From positions 646,517 through 710,516 of the forward strand of contig SIJG01000010.1 of the NCBI GenBank assembly GCA_023374025.1: 64,000 nt of DNA, read 5' to 3'. The position numbers and the translations under genes are program-made. Below, piece after piece: positions 34,467 to 44,394 of this stretch; position 1 is the stretch's first letter, and every line of letters begins with the position of its first letter. Source of the DNA: Heterodera schachtii (taxonomy: Eukaryota; Nematoda; Chromadorea; Rhabditida; Heteroderidae). Below the pieces are notes generated by a model. It saw only the letters and a list, made by a program, of their open reading frames with translations. It had not been told where the DNA came from and did no database searches.

Positions 34467-36291
34467 GTAAATAAATCATTTATCAACTTCTTAATTAGGT
34501 AATTAAATTTTTTTTTTTTGTCGACAGAAAAAGCCAAAGGGCAACTTTTTCCTGAGCGCATATGAAAAGTCAGCGCAGAGGCTCGCCAACGAATCGGAGT
34601 CGAAGAAAACGGTGGGTTTTCGGAGGACTGACTTGGCCGGAAAAAAAAATTTTTTTTTTCTTCAAATTCACTTTTTTCAGCCCCTCGGACAAACTGGCCT
34701 CTTCAATATGGAAAATACGTGCTTCATGAACGCCACTCTTCAGCCACTGTTCCATACGCCCGGATTTTCTCAACTGTTCCAAGAAAAGAGCGCGCAGCAA
34801 TTCGTCAATGGGTGCGTCAGGAGGGGGGAGCCGAGCGCCGTCTTCGAATTTTCATAAAATTCATTTTTTGTTTCCCTTTTCCAGGAACAACTCGTTTGGC
34901 ACGAATGGGAGAATCTCCGGCTCATTCTCCGCGCTCATCGACCTGATCTGGTCCGGCAAGTTCAACGCTCTTCGGCCCGGCATCTTCCTGGTGAGTGAAT
35001 CTGTCTGTGCCTTTGATCATCCATTCTAATCAAATTTTTCATTTTTTTCCCTTCAGGAATTCTTCGATCGCCGTGTCAACGCCAAAATGGCCGACCGACG
35101 GCAGCACGACGCACAAGAATTTCAACTCTATCTGCTGGACGCGCTTCACGAGGACACCAACCGGGTGAGTTTTGCCATTTTATGTGCCATTTTTCACCCT
35201 CCCCCCTCCCCATTTTCAGGTCAACAAGCGACAATCGTTTGAACAGAACTACGACGACACCGATTTGGGCGCCAGCGCTTCGGATTTCAATGAGAGGTCG
35301 AAACTGTTCTCTTCGTCGCCGGTCAACGATCTGTTCAACGTGAGTTTGGAGCCATCATTCATTTTGTTTTGTCCGCCAATTTCTAATCATTTCCCCTTTG
35401 TTTCAGCTGACAAACATCTCCGTGGTCCAATGCAGCACGTGCAATACGAAGAGTGTTCGCTTCGAGGTCGTCAACCAACTAAGGTGGGTTTGAGTCACAG
35501 ACCCAAAAAAAAAATTTCCTAATTTGAATTTCCCTTTGAATTTTTCAGCCTCGAATTGCCGACCAACACTGACTGCCTGACGCTCAAGGACTGCCTGGAG
35601 GCGCACTTTTCATCAGCAGTGAGCAGCACCACAGCCTGAATTTGTGTCTGATCTCATTTTCCCCTCCCTTTTTCAGAGTCTCGAGGATAAATGGGATTGT
35701 CCGAAGTGCAAAAGCAAACAGCCGGCGACACGGAGCACAAAAATTTGGGAGATCCCGAAGGTGCTGATCGTCCATTTGAAGAGATTTTCGCTGAATGATG
35801 GACACTACGTCAAAAATGACGTAAGTTTCCGTTGGGGTTTTTTTTGAGCGTGATTTTGACTGATTTTTTAAACAATTTTCAGGTCGAAGTGACGTTTGAT
35901 GTGGCCGAGTTGGACCTGTCGCCCTTTCTCCACGAGAAGTCTACGCATCACAACGCAGCACTCAGTCTCTACGGCATAACGGTGTGTCACCAAAATTTGA
36001 TTAAAATTGTCACTAATCACACTAATTTTGGTTTCCACATTCCCCTTTCAGGAATCACAGCGGTCGGCTGAACAGTGGCCATTACACAGCGTCCGTGATC
36101 AATTTGATCAGCACTGATCGGGAGTGGCTGAGTTTCGACGATGAATCATGCATTCCGTGCGCCGCTCCATCGCCCAATGTGAGAACTTCGCACAACAATT
36201 CATTACACAATGAAAAAAAGTTTTTCCCCCTTTTTAGAGCAAGCACGCATTCCTTCTGTACTACAAGCGGATGAACTCGAAAGCCAAGTGA
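34371..36291 (+). CDS. USP copy C with a new signal-peptide exon; altered catalytic region
   Basis: Proposed exons: 34371-34466, 34528-34611, 34681-34811, 34885-34990, 35057-35164, 35220-35339, 35407-35483, 35549-35618, 35677-35820, 35883-35983, 36052-36178, 36238-36291 (405 residues). Exons 2-12 match copies A/B. Exon 1 does not: it encodes 32 residues with the hydrophobic core LFIIIVASALTLVG, a typical signal peptide, then QCCGFCKKK. It joins exon 2 in phase 0 through AAAAAA^GTAAAT, creating KKKKKPK, which resembles a nuclear localisation signal. An alternative GTAAGA donor 10 bases earlier would give an immediate stop. Changes: Gly to Glu at residue 71 (FNMENTC, catalytic Cys74), and one extra A beside the His box. 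Moving the exon 10 donor 2 bases downstream (ACGGT^GTGTCA) restores ITVNHSGRLNSGHY; the ancestral donor gives a truncated protein without the His. It is either a pseudogene or a new secreted form. Confidence 0.6.
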
Positions 36292-36321
36292 TACAAGCGG
36301 ATGAACTCGAAAGCCAAGTGA
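36262..36321 (+). repeat. Repeated terminal-codon cassette at the end of USP-C (x2)
   Basis: The 30-base unit TACAAGCGGATGAACTCGAA(AGCCAAGTGA) occurs twice, back to back. The first contains the stop at 36289-36291. Copies A and B have three. Confidence 0.9.
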
Positions 36322-36954
36322 TATTATTGTGTGTGTATCTCTGTGTATGCTCTGTACAATATGTATTGTATTTGTATTGATTGTATGTTCATATTAGTCG
36401 TCTTGTAAATAAATGGCAATAAACCAGCGTCTTCATCGATTGTTAATTCTTTTAACGTTGATAAATGATTCATTTAAAGAAAGAGACATAGCACTGTCAG
36501 AATTCAATTAAAACAAATTTTTTTTTTTTGTGAATTTTAAACCCTCAAAGAGGGGCGTTCCAAAAATTATCCTTTTAGGATTATCCCTTTGGTGGCGTAC
36601 TTCCAGCGCTTTCCAATTTGAAACCAGTAAAAAAAAAAGTGAACTCTTATTGAAAAAGAAAACCAATAAGAGATGGGTTATAAACAGAGCTAAGAAAGAA
36701 AGAAAAACGGCACGATGTTACACACTATTTCTCTTGTTGTTTTTTCTATAATTTGTTAGACATTACATATCTATCTTTTCCTAATTTTCTCTCTCTACCC
36801 TCTGCTGGGCCGTTGCCATTGCCATAGTCTCTGTTTCGTTGCTCATTTTGTTGTGTGCGGGGGAGTTGGTATAAAAGCGCGTGTTGGCCAACACATTTCC
36901 ATCATTCGCTTTTACATATTTTCTTGTTGAATTGCCAACAACTTCTTCTATCGT
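36292..36954. other. USP-C 3' flank and gene X-B promoter region
   Basis: Homology to the USP-A/B 3' flank stops after GTAAATAAATGGCAATAAAC (about 36424). The right arm begins near 36515. GGTATAAAAGCGC at about 36868-36880 is a TATA box about 85 bases before the X-B ATG. Confidence 0.6.
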
Positions 36955-39071
36955 ATGGCTTATTCATTGCCTCTTCAACCGTGGCCTTCGTCTGCTTCTG
37001 CTTCTTCTGTTTTGTCAGTGTTCGTCTTCGTCCTGCTCTTCGCCCGTTGCTGCTCCCAATCGGCGGATGCCAACAGCAGCAGTTTTTCATTGCGCGGCTT
37101 TGCCTGTGCGAAGAAAGATGCCGCAGTGCACGGCGGCACGTTCACTGTTGTTGGAGATAAGCGGCTGTGAGTTTTACTCAAATTAACGTGTAAATTGTTT
37201 TTGGTAATAGTGAACGCTGATGCCCCCCCCCCATTTTTTGGAAGAAAATTTTTTCTTCTAAAAAGTCGCGAAAACACGTTTTATGGTGTTTTGAGGGTCT
37301 CTGATCACCAACATGCCATTCATTTCGACCAATTTCGAAACCCGAATTCGAACAAAAGTTGAAAATTCAAATTTTTCCATTTTTGGTCTAAGTTTTTTGG
37401 CATTTTTCAGTCGTGTTGATCCATCGCAACTGACAACCAATGAAGGCAACGCAAAAATTGATGCGCTTCGTTTGGACGACGCTGCGGACAAACGCTTGGT
37501 GATGTCGGTCCTGTTCCCAAATGGTGGCGGCATCAATTGCAAAACATCCTTCCTTTCTCGTGTTCAAATGCCAACCGGTTGTGCCGTTGATGAACGCGTT
37601 GTTGCCCTCGAGGGACGTGCGGTCAGTCAGTGTTTTCGTGTTGCCAATGTGTGTTAATTATGTACTAACAATTCCTAATTGTTTTTTCAGGGTCAAGAAC
37701 GCTTCGGAGAGAACTGTGGTCAAGGCAAATGTGCGTTTCTGAATGTCACGTGCAACCTTCTTCAAATGACTCCGGTCGATGGCTTGCCGAATGCGCGTCA
37801 TTTCACAATGTCTTTATGGAAAAACATTTCGGATGATGATGATGAGGAATTGGTTCAGTGCGGATGGAAAGCGTTTATTGTGCGTGTCATTTCAGTACAT
37901 CTGTGTTTTGCTACCCCCCCCCCCCCCTCGAAAATATTAAAATTCATATTTTGGAGTTTTTCAAGGTCTCTGATCACACGAATATGGTGTTAGTTTGACA
38001 TCTGAACACCTGCTGGTCATAGATTTCAAAAATATCTATGCTTTTTTGAAATTTTTCGAGGGGGGGGGGTAGCAAAACAAGGAAGTACCGAAATTTCTTT
38101 TTGATTTTTAATTGGCAACCGCAAATTTTTTAAGGACGATGTCGTGGTTCTTCTGAACAAGGCGGAAAGCGGTCCTGAATTGTTGGTCGAACAGTGTTGG
38201 CAAAAGGGCAGGTGGCATTTTGAACACGAAGGATTTGCTTTTCTACGGCCTCCTCGGGTGCGTGCCAACTTCCGCTTTTTGCTCTTGAAACCCCCCACTT
38301 TCAGAGGTGGTCTCCTCATTTTGGCTACCGTCCTGACAATTGTGATTGTGCTGGTGGTTCGTCGACAAAAAAAGTCTGCTTCTCATACGGTTACGGGTGA
38401 CGATGACAAATGGGAGAAGAAGAAAATGGAGAGACCAGCAGCTGCAACGAGAATTGTGGTGCACAATTGCATGGGACAATCAGCAGCGGGGGGAAATCTG
38501 AGTCAAATGTCACACGAAGGTGATTCGGCGTATACGATTTGAATACCGTATTATTACTCGATTAGAGCCCCCTGGGGCTCTATTGTTCAACCCCCTCAGA
38601 TGGGGGGCTTTATTCGAGAGGAGGGGGGGGGTTCTAATCGAGTAAATACGGTATTTGGAGAAATTTTTCATCCATCAATTCATTTCACAGGCTATACGGC
38701 AAGGGCATCTGAATTCGGTGTGGAAGTGCCTGAATCAATTGATCTCGGACAGGGACGACAGCGGACGCGTTGGAATCAGGAAGGCGATGATCGCTCCCAA
38801 ATTTGGAGTGGAAGTGCCGGATTCAATTCGCTCGGACGCGTCAAGAGATGTGACGATGGCGCATAAATTCGGAGTGGAAGTGCCGGAATCGTTGAGCTCG
38901 GACGGGTCGGACGACGGCATCGGACGCTTTCAACTCGTTCCTGCAACCGCAAGGCCTAAATCGGCACCAAAGAAACCGATGCCAACAGATGACATGGACG
39001 CGCCACCTAAGAAATCGGCTCGCTACGGCACGGGAAAAAAGGAAAATTATGCGCCGCTTCCGCCAATTTAA
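36955..39071 (+). CDS. Gene X, right-arm copy (X-B): unknown type I membrane protein
   Basis: Exons 36955-37166, 37411-37621, 37691-37879, 38135-38519 and 38691-39071. No family recognised. Seen: N-terminal hydrophobic signal (about residues 18-30), then a ~230-residue ectodomain with about ten Cys and N-glycosylation sites (NVTC, NISD) and an acidic DDDDEE patch. One membrane span follows, GGLLILATVLTIVIVLVV (~262-279) with RR behind it. The cytoplasmic part is basic, then carries the FGVEVPES repeats. The tail exon has an extra base (GAATCAATTGATCTC against GAATCATTGCTC in X-A), so the spliced frame ends at 38866 with a changed tail instead of 39071. If the last intron is retained, the protein ends SAYTI at 38542. 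The ectodomain and membrane part are open throughout. Confidence 0.65.
37895..38089. mobile_element. Short inverted-repeat element (MITE-like), family 2, right copy
   Basis: GTACATCTGTGTTTTGCTACCCCCC...CTCGAAAAT at one end and ATTTTTCGAGGGGGGGGGGTAGCAAAAC...GTAC at the other. It fills most of intron 3 of X-B and is orthologous to 32699-32887. Confidence 0.7.
38546..38651. mobile_element. Short inverted-repeat element (MITE-like), family 1, right copy
   Basis: CCGTATTATTACTCGATTAGA ... TCTAATCGAGTAAATACGG in the last intron of X-B; internal GGGGCTCTA / TAGAGCCCC half-sites. Confidence 0.75.
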
Positions 39072-40289
39072 TGTTGAGAAGGACGTGTACAAAATGTTAA
39101 GCCTAAGGCGTGACAAAGATAGGATTATTTATGCCATTGTTGTGAATTGTTGTAAACAAGCGTCTCATTATTGTTGTTGCCTTTTCTGTTTGTTTAAAAT
39201 GTCATTTATGTTGTGATAAAGCCTAGTGTTGAATGCGTTAATTAAGTGGGGAAGGGTAAACTAGCAAAACATACAATTTAGAATTTTTTCCTGATCAAAT
39301 ACATAGGTATCCTGGATTTCTAAAATAAACAATACAAAAAAATATGGAATTTGTGAAAAAAAAAACCCCAAGTTTCCACAATGTATCGCGCATTTTCTCA
39401 TTTTGTCAAATTTCTCAACAGCGGTGTCGCATTTGGGGTCGTTGATCACGAATTGTCATTCATTTTGGCCAATTTCGAACAATAGAACAGAATTTGAAAA
39501 CAAAAAGTCGAAAACCCAAATTTTTAAAAATTCGCTTTTTGGCGCTCTAACTTGGAACCGACTGCATAAAAGGACATGTTTTCTCACTGAATTTGTCATT
39601 TGCCTCGCACCATTTTTCCCCAAACTCAAACTGCGTCAGTGCAAACTGCGGATTTGACTTTTCAATTGTTTTTTCTGATCTGCGATCATACATAGCTTTT
39701 TCAAAAGTGCTTCCTTCCCCCCACCCTTGACAATGAAAAATCATTCTTTTTTAATAGCAGTTAAATTAGGTAGTAAATATGCAGATATTCTGATGAATTT
39801 AACTTTTATGATTTCGAGCTAAATTCTAAACTGCTACAAATGAATAAAAACATTTATTGTATCCTTTCTTTGTACATACATAGTAAAGTAGGGATCTCGG
39901 ATTCTCTTTTAAACATTTATGACCATGACTGTACATAGTTCACCCACCACCCAACAGTGATGTAATGGTACTGCGCGTCGCATCCGCTCTTTTTTACGCG
40001 TCTCGCATCCGTGGCATTTCAAATCCCTTCGCGTATCTTTTTGCGCGTCGCTTCCATGGCATTTCAAATCCCTTCGCGTATCTTTTTGCGCATCGCTTCC
40101 ATGGCATTTCAAATCCCTTCGCGTATCTTTTGCGCGTCGCTTCCGTGCCATTTCAAATTTCATCCATTTTTTCATGTCCCCGTTCCATTCCATGACTCAC
40201 ACTAACTTAAAATTTCTTTCATCTTAGCTCATCTCACTGATATTTTGCTTTTCTCTCTCTCTATCATTCAACCAACAACAAACAACGCA
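39072..40289. other. Spacer between gene X-B and H2A-C
   Basis: X-B 3' UTR to about 39258, then sequence related in reverse complement to 24640-25400. No gene seen. Confidence 0.55.
40013..40146 (+). repeat. Tandem repeat upstream of H2A-C, 45-bp unit x3
   Basis: Units of 45, 45 and 44 bases starting GGCATTTCAAATCCCTTCGCG and ending TGCGCGTCGCTTCCAT, with partial units on both sides. The array ends about 140 bases before the ATG. The equivalent regions of H2A-A and H2A-B hold only one to two diverged units. Confidence 0.9.
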
Positions 40290-40976
40290 ATGTCTGACAA
40301 CCGTGGTGCCTCCGTTGCTTCGACCGGTACGACCAACAGTCAGGAGTCTCAAGTGGCGTCTCCAGTGAAAGCCGGAAAAGCTACGAAGACGACGGCTAGC
40401 GGAAAGGGCGGCAAAGCGAAGGCGGACGGAAAAGTGAAGGCGGGCGGAAAAGGGGCGAAGAAGGCGGGCGGAAAGGGTGGAAAAGTGAAGATTGCTGCGA
40501 GCGGAACGTACAGCACGCGCTCTGCTCGTGCTGGCGTTGCATTTCCCGTCGGACGTATCCATCGTTTGCTGCGCAAAGGTACAGTTTTCGAGAGGGGAGA
40601 GGGTTTTCAATGAAATTTTCTGAATTTTCCATTCACAGGTCGCCATGCTCAGCGCATTGGGGCCGGAGCGCCTGTCTATATGGCATCGGTGTTGGAGTAC
40701 CTGGCGGCCGAAGTGCTCGAGTTGGCCGGCAACGCGGCGAAGGAGAACAAAAAGTTGCGAATCACCCCGCGCCATTTGCAATTGGCTGTGCGCAACGACG
40801 AGGAGGTGAACAAGGTCAGAGGCAGTCGTGGTTTTTGGATTTTTTTGAAAATCCATTGAATTTTTCAGCTTCTCTCCGAGGTCACCATTTCTCGTGGCGG
40901 TGTGTTGCCCAACATTCACACGGTCCTTTTGGCGAAGAATCAGCAGAAGAAGCAGCAGAACGACGACAGTCAGTGA
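40290..40976 (+). CDS. Histone H2A variant with long N-terminal tail, copy C, 3 exons
   Basis: Exons 40290-40578, 40639-40814 and 40869-40976 give 190 residues, one more than copies A/B because the C-terminus reads [11 protein letters not shown]. Other differences: RLLRKG (the usual H2A form) instead of RLLRHG at the exon 1/2 junction, EEVNKLLSEVT for EELNKLLAEVT, and [10 protein letters not shown] for [10 protein letters not shown]. The Lys/Gly/Ala tail equals that of copy A. It is the most diverged of the three copies but intact. AATAAA at 41180-41185 is its probable poly(A) signal. Confidence 0.92.
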
Positions 40977-41179
40977 ACGGTGGAAGAAGAAAGACGGACG
41001 GATAGAAAAATGAATGATCCCAAATATCTCTCCTCTTTAATATGTGCCAACATTTTGTTCCCCAACAAATTTTTTCCGATGATTGAATATTCCTTTTGTT
41101 TGTTTAAAGTTATGTCGTCTCTTCTCTTTTTGAGTAATATTGTTGTGCCTTTCTTTTGAATTGTTTGTGCCTTTTATGT

Positions 41180-41185
41180 AATAAA
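41180..41185 (+). promoter_or_regulatory. Poly(A) signal of H2A-C
   Basis: AATAAA about 200 bases after the stop; no classical histone stem-loop was noticed before it. The intron-containing copies A/B have the same ATGTAATAAAA-like end. Confidence 0.5.
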
Positions 41186-41343
41186 ATGTGTCATTTGAAA
41201 CCAAAAAATTCGGTCTCTATTTATAAAATGCTATTCTATAAATTGTTAAAAATGAGTTTTTTTACTTTTCCGTAATTTTTCTTTTTATTGCTTTTTTTTT
41301 TGACATTTTTGTAACTTTTGCATAGGTCAAAAGTCAATTTTCA

Positions 41344-43519
41344 ATGTCACCGCCTGTCGAAAAAAAGCAAAAACTTTTATCCGCCATTGAAAATCAACAG
41401 CAATCGCTGGGTTCAGTTGTGACACCATTTGGAAAACGGCGAAGTGTTCGCTTACCAACGAAGAAAACTAAGCGAACTTTGATGAAAATGTAGCAAAACC
41501 AATTTTTGATTTAAAATTAATAATTTCATAAAAATGTCAGCTGGATTTGCAACGACGTTTTGATGGACATTCTTCCGTTTCTTGACCATACCCAACTCGG
41601 TCTCAAAATGGCACTGATTTCGCCACGTTTTGATGCCTTGGTGGACACGCATTTTGGTGGCAAAACGGAATTGACAATTTGGAAATGGATAACAATTTAC
41701 AAGGACAATGGACCAAAAGCGAAATTATCAATATGCACCGATGATGACTATGACAAATTTGAGGAATTTCCATTGCCGGACCATGCGCTGCCCAACAAAA
41801 TCCGCTTTAGGGACCTTCGGATTGAGTAATTTTAAACTTTTGTTCATGCATGCACAATGGGTGTCTCAGGATTGGTGACCGAATTCTCAACAAAGGCCCA
41901 AATTTTTATGCATCTCGACTTTTTTTTGTGAATTTTCCACATTGCTTTTGTGCGGCACTCTTTCAAAAAAAAAAAATTTTTTTTTTTTTTGAAAAACGGT
42001 GGAGGGGGGGGGGGGGGAGGGGGGGTCAGGCGATGCCGAAAGGCGCCGCGCCGCCGAGGAAAAATTTGAATGGAGTGAAATTTGTTTATTAGGTTTTCAC
42101 CATAAAAGTGACAAATTTTTTTAATAGGGCTAAGGTTTTTAGGGGGTCTGTGATGCCGATAGGGGTAGGGGTCGTTTTTGCGTGGTCCGTTTTCGCGTGG
42201 AGCGAATTTTTGAACTATGTATAACATTTTTTCATTGTCAACCAAATCCAACATTGTTGGTATCATTCGGTAGCTCTATGTGTCCTCTATTAGCATGCAA
42301 AATTTTGAAAAATTTCGTTAAAGTTCAAAAAGTTATGGCCAGAAAACTTAAAAAAACTGGTTTTCTAAACATTTTTGTCCATAACTTTTTTGAACCTTAA
42401 CGAAATTTTTCAGCATTTTGCATGCTAATAGAGGACACGTGGAGCTATCGAATGATACCAAGATTGTTGTATTTGGTTGACAATGAAAAAAAAGTTATAC
42501 TTCCCAAACTCCCCCACGCGAAAAGGGCCTGGTCTGGCCGATAGGTGCTGGGGAAAATTTTTTTAAATTTTTTATGTGTGTGTTGACTGATCCTTTTTCC
42601 AGGTACATTGACCATTCCGTGATCACATTTCTCCGTTCGAACAAGCAAATTTTTGACAGAAATGCCACCTATTTGGAGTTGGATTTGTTTTCAGACGAAA
42701 TTGAAAATGATGACCATCCGGTTTGGGAACTTTTTGCCCGTCAAATTTGGCCCATTTTTGCGACAAACATTCACTATTTGCACTTTGCCCATGACGAACA
42801 TTTGGAAATTTTGTGTCGCCGCATTTCACTGACAATTCTCACCGATCTTGATCAATTGAATGCAATCGCTTTTGATGTTATGTATCTTGGTGAAAGTGTT
42901 GATGAAATTTCTACTGGTGGCCAATTGTTGTCCGAATGGTTGCACATTTTGAGCAAAAATGGTAAACCGAAGCAATTGTATTGCGGCAAAAAATTTGACG
43001 TGGAAGGAAACTTAGTTTGGATCGACAGTTTCGAGGAGGTGCGTTTGGTCAAGTTCTCATAAAATTTTGGCTTAACTACCGATCGTAACCCTCTTTTTCC
43101 GAAATTTTTATTTTTAAATTTCGAAAAAAAATTATCGGGGGGGCGGGGAACTGAGCTGTTGGGTGGGGAAACGTAATGCACCCGGTCACGTTCTCATAGA
43201 ATTTTGGCTTAAACTACCGATCGTAACCCTCTTTTTCTGAAAATTTTTATTTTTTTTAAATTTCGAATGGATGGCCGGCGCCTATTTTTGTTAAACGACT
43301 GACTAATTGATTTGATTGCCTTTAATTTACGCTTCCTTTTACGTTGCTTAGACATTTCTCCGTGCCACCGCTTCTGCCAGCTATGAAATTAAATTTGGAG
43401 TTTGCATGTCAACAACAACATCAATTGAGCCATTTGAATTGGTGAATGGACGGACCAATGAGAAGCTGACACTGACAATGAGTCTGAGCCAAGACAAAGA
43501 AGAAGATTATAAATGGTAG
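41344..43519 (+). CDS. F-box protein of nematode type, 4 exons
   Basis: F-box proteins link substrates to Skp1-Cullin ubiquitin ligases. Exons 41344-41489, 41541-41825, 42603-43038 and 43352-43519 close to 344 residues plus TAG. A basic N-terminus (KRRSVRLPTKKTKRT) precedes the F-box at ~49-90 (WICNDVLMDILPFLDHTQLGLKMALISPRFDALV). A C-terminal half of the kind linked to F-boxes in nematodes follows: YLELDLF, IWPIFATNIHYLHF, then a beta-rich end with FELVNGRTNEKLTLTM. Such genes are strongly expanded in several plant-parasitic nematodes (known); function and target cannot be inferred here. Intron 2 (777 bases) carries a fold-back element. The ATG is the first in the open frame, and the AT^GTAGCA donor joins AAAT to CTGG to give the conserved IWICNDVL. 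Confidence 0.8.
42183..42531. mobile_element. Fold-back (hairpin) element in intron 2 of the F-box gene
   Basis: Outer half-sites TTTTCGCGTGG / CCACGCGAAAA enclose two ~115-base inverted arms (about 42219-42332 and 42375-42497). The arms contain GTGTCCTCTATTAGCATGC and TTGGTATCATTCG. Single-arm relatives occur at 28640-28790 and in pieces near 19640, 31310 and 43820. Confidence 0.75.
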
Positions 43520-44394
43520 GGATCGGAATTTAAGTCACGAAAAATCCCAAAAAAGCCGACTTAAAAAGTCATGAAAAAACGCCAAAAAGTGGCGAAAAGT
43601 CAGGAAAAAACGCAGAAAATTCAGGAAAGAAATGCAGGCTCTTATATGGTTTGTCCCCCATAATTTTTTTGAAAAAAATTTAATTTATAAAGAGTCGGGT
43701 AGAACACAGGTTTCCTTAGGTTTTCGGGGTCGTTGACTAAAATTTTTTATGAGTCCAATCAACTGACAATACCTGATTTTTATACAATACTTTGTTCATG
43801 TTTGAACCAAACCCTATCTTTTTGGTAGCATTCGAAAGCACAAAACTTAAAGAAGCTAAAATGTATAAAATCTCAGCGTTTAGGCAATTATAAAAAACGA
43901 TTTGGTTACTTACTTTGGACTCATACAACTCGATTGGACTCATAAAAGTCGATTGGACTCATAAAGTGCATTAGAGCCAAAACCTTACCTTAAGTGTTGT
44001 TGGAAATTAAATTTTTGGTTTTTGTTCGAGTTTGGGTTCGGGGCTCCAAATGTGTCGACGAAATAGATGCCGGATTCCATGATCAGCGACCTCGAAAACA
44101 TAAGAAAAGGTGTTCTACCCGACTGTTTATTAATTATAATTTTTTCAAAAAATTTATGGACGACAAACCATCATAGGTGTTCAAGGGGGGGGTCAAGGGG
44201 GGGGGGTCAATTTCGTAAATCGTACGGGGGTCCGAGGCAATTTCGTAAAAATTTCGGCCAAAATCAAAAAAGCACTGGTAAAGATGGGAAAATTTTACGA
44301 AATTGAAAAAAAAAAATCTAAATTTTGTGCCAAAAACTTAAAATTTTTACGATTTTGAATTGCATTTCGTTAAAATTTCCATGAAATTCTATTT

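Larger units (their letters stand above)
36515..41185 (+). repeat. Right arm of inverted duplication (gene X-B + H2A-C)
   Basis: Reverse complement of 29598-34271 over gene X and H2A. Between them, about 39260-40200 resembles instead the region upstream of H2A-A (about 24700-25400), so the arm is a mosaic. Homology ends at the GTAATAAAATGTG poly(A) signal of H2A-C. Confidence 0.8.

Noticed and set aside
34279..34470. 63-codon frame MIPTF... overlapping the USP-C first exon
   Set aside because: It is in another frame and cannot splice in phase to USP exon 2; the 34371 frame can.
38257..38304. Possible 47-bp intron between RPPR and RGGLLIL in gene X
   Set aside because: Its donor and acceptor phases do not match and the frame is open across it in both copies, so the exon is read through.
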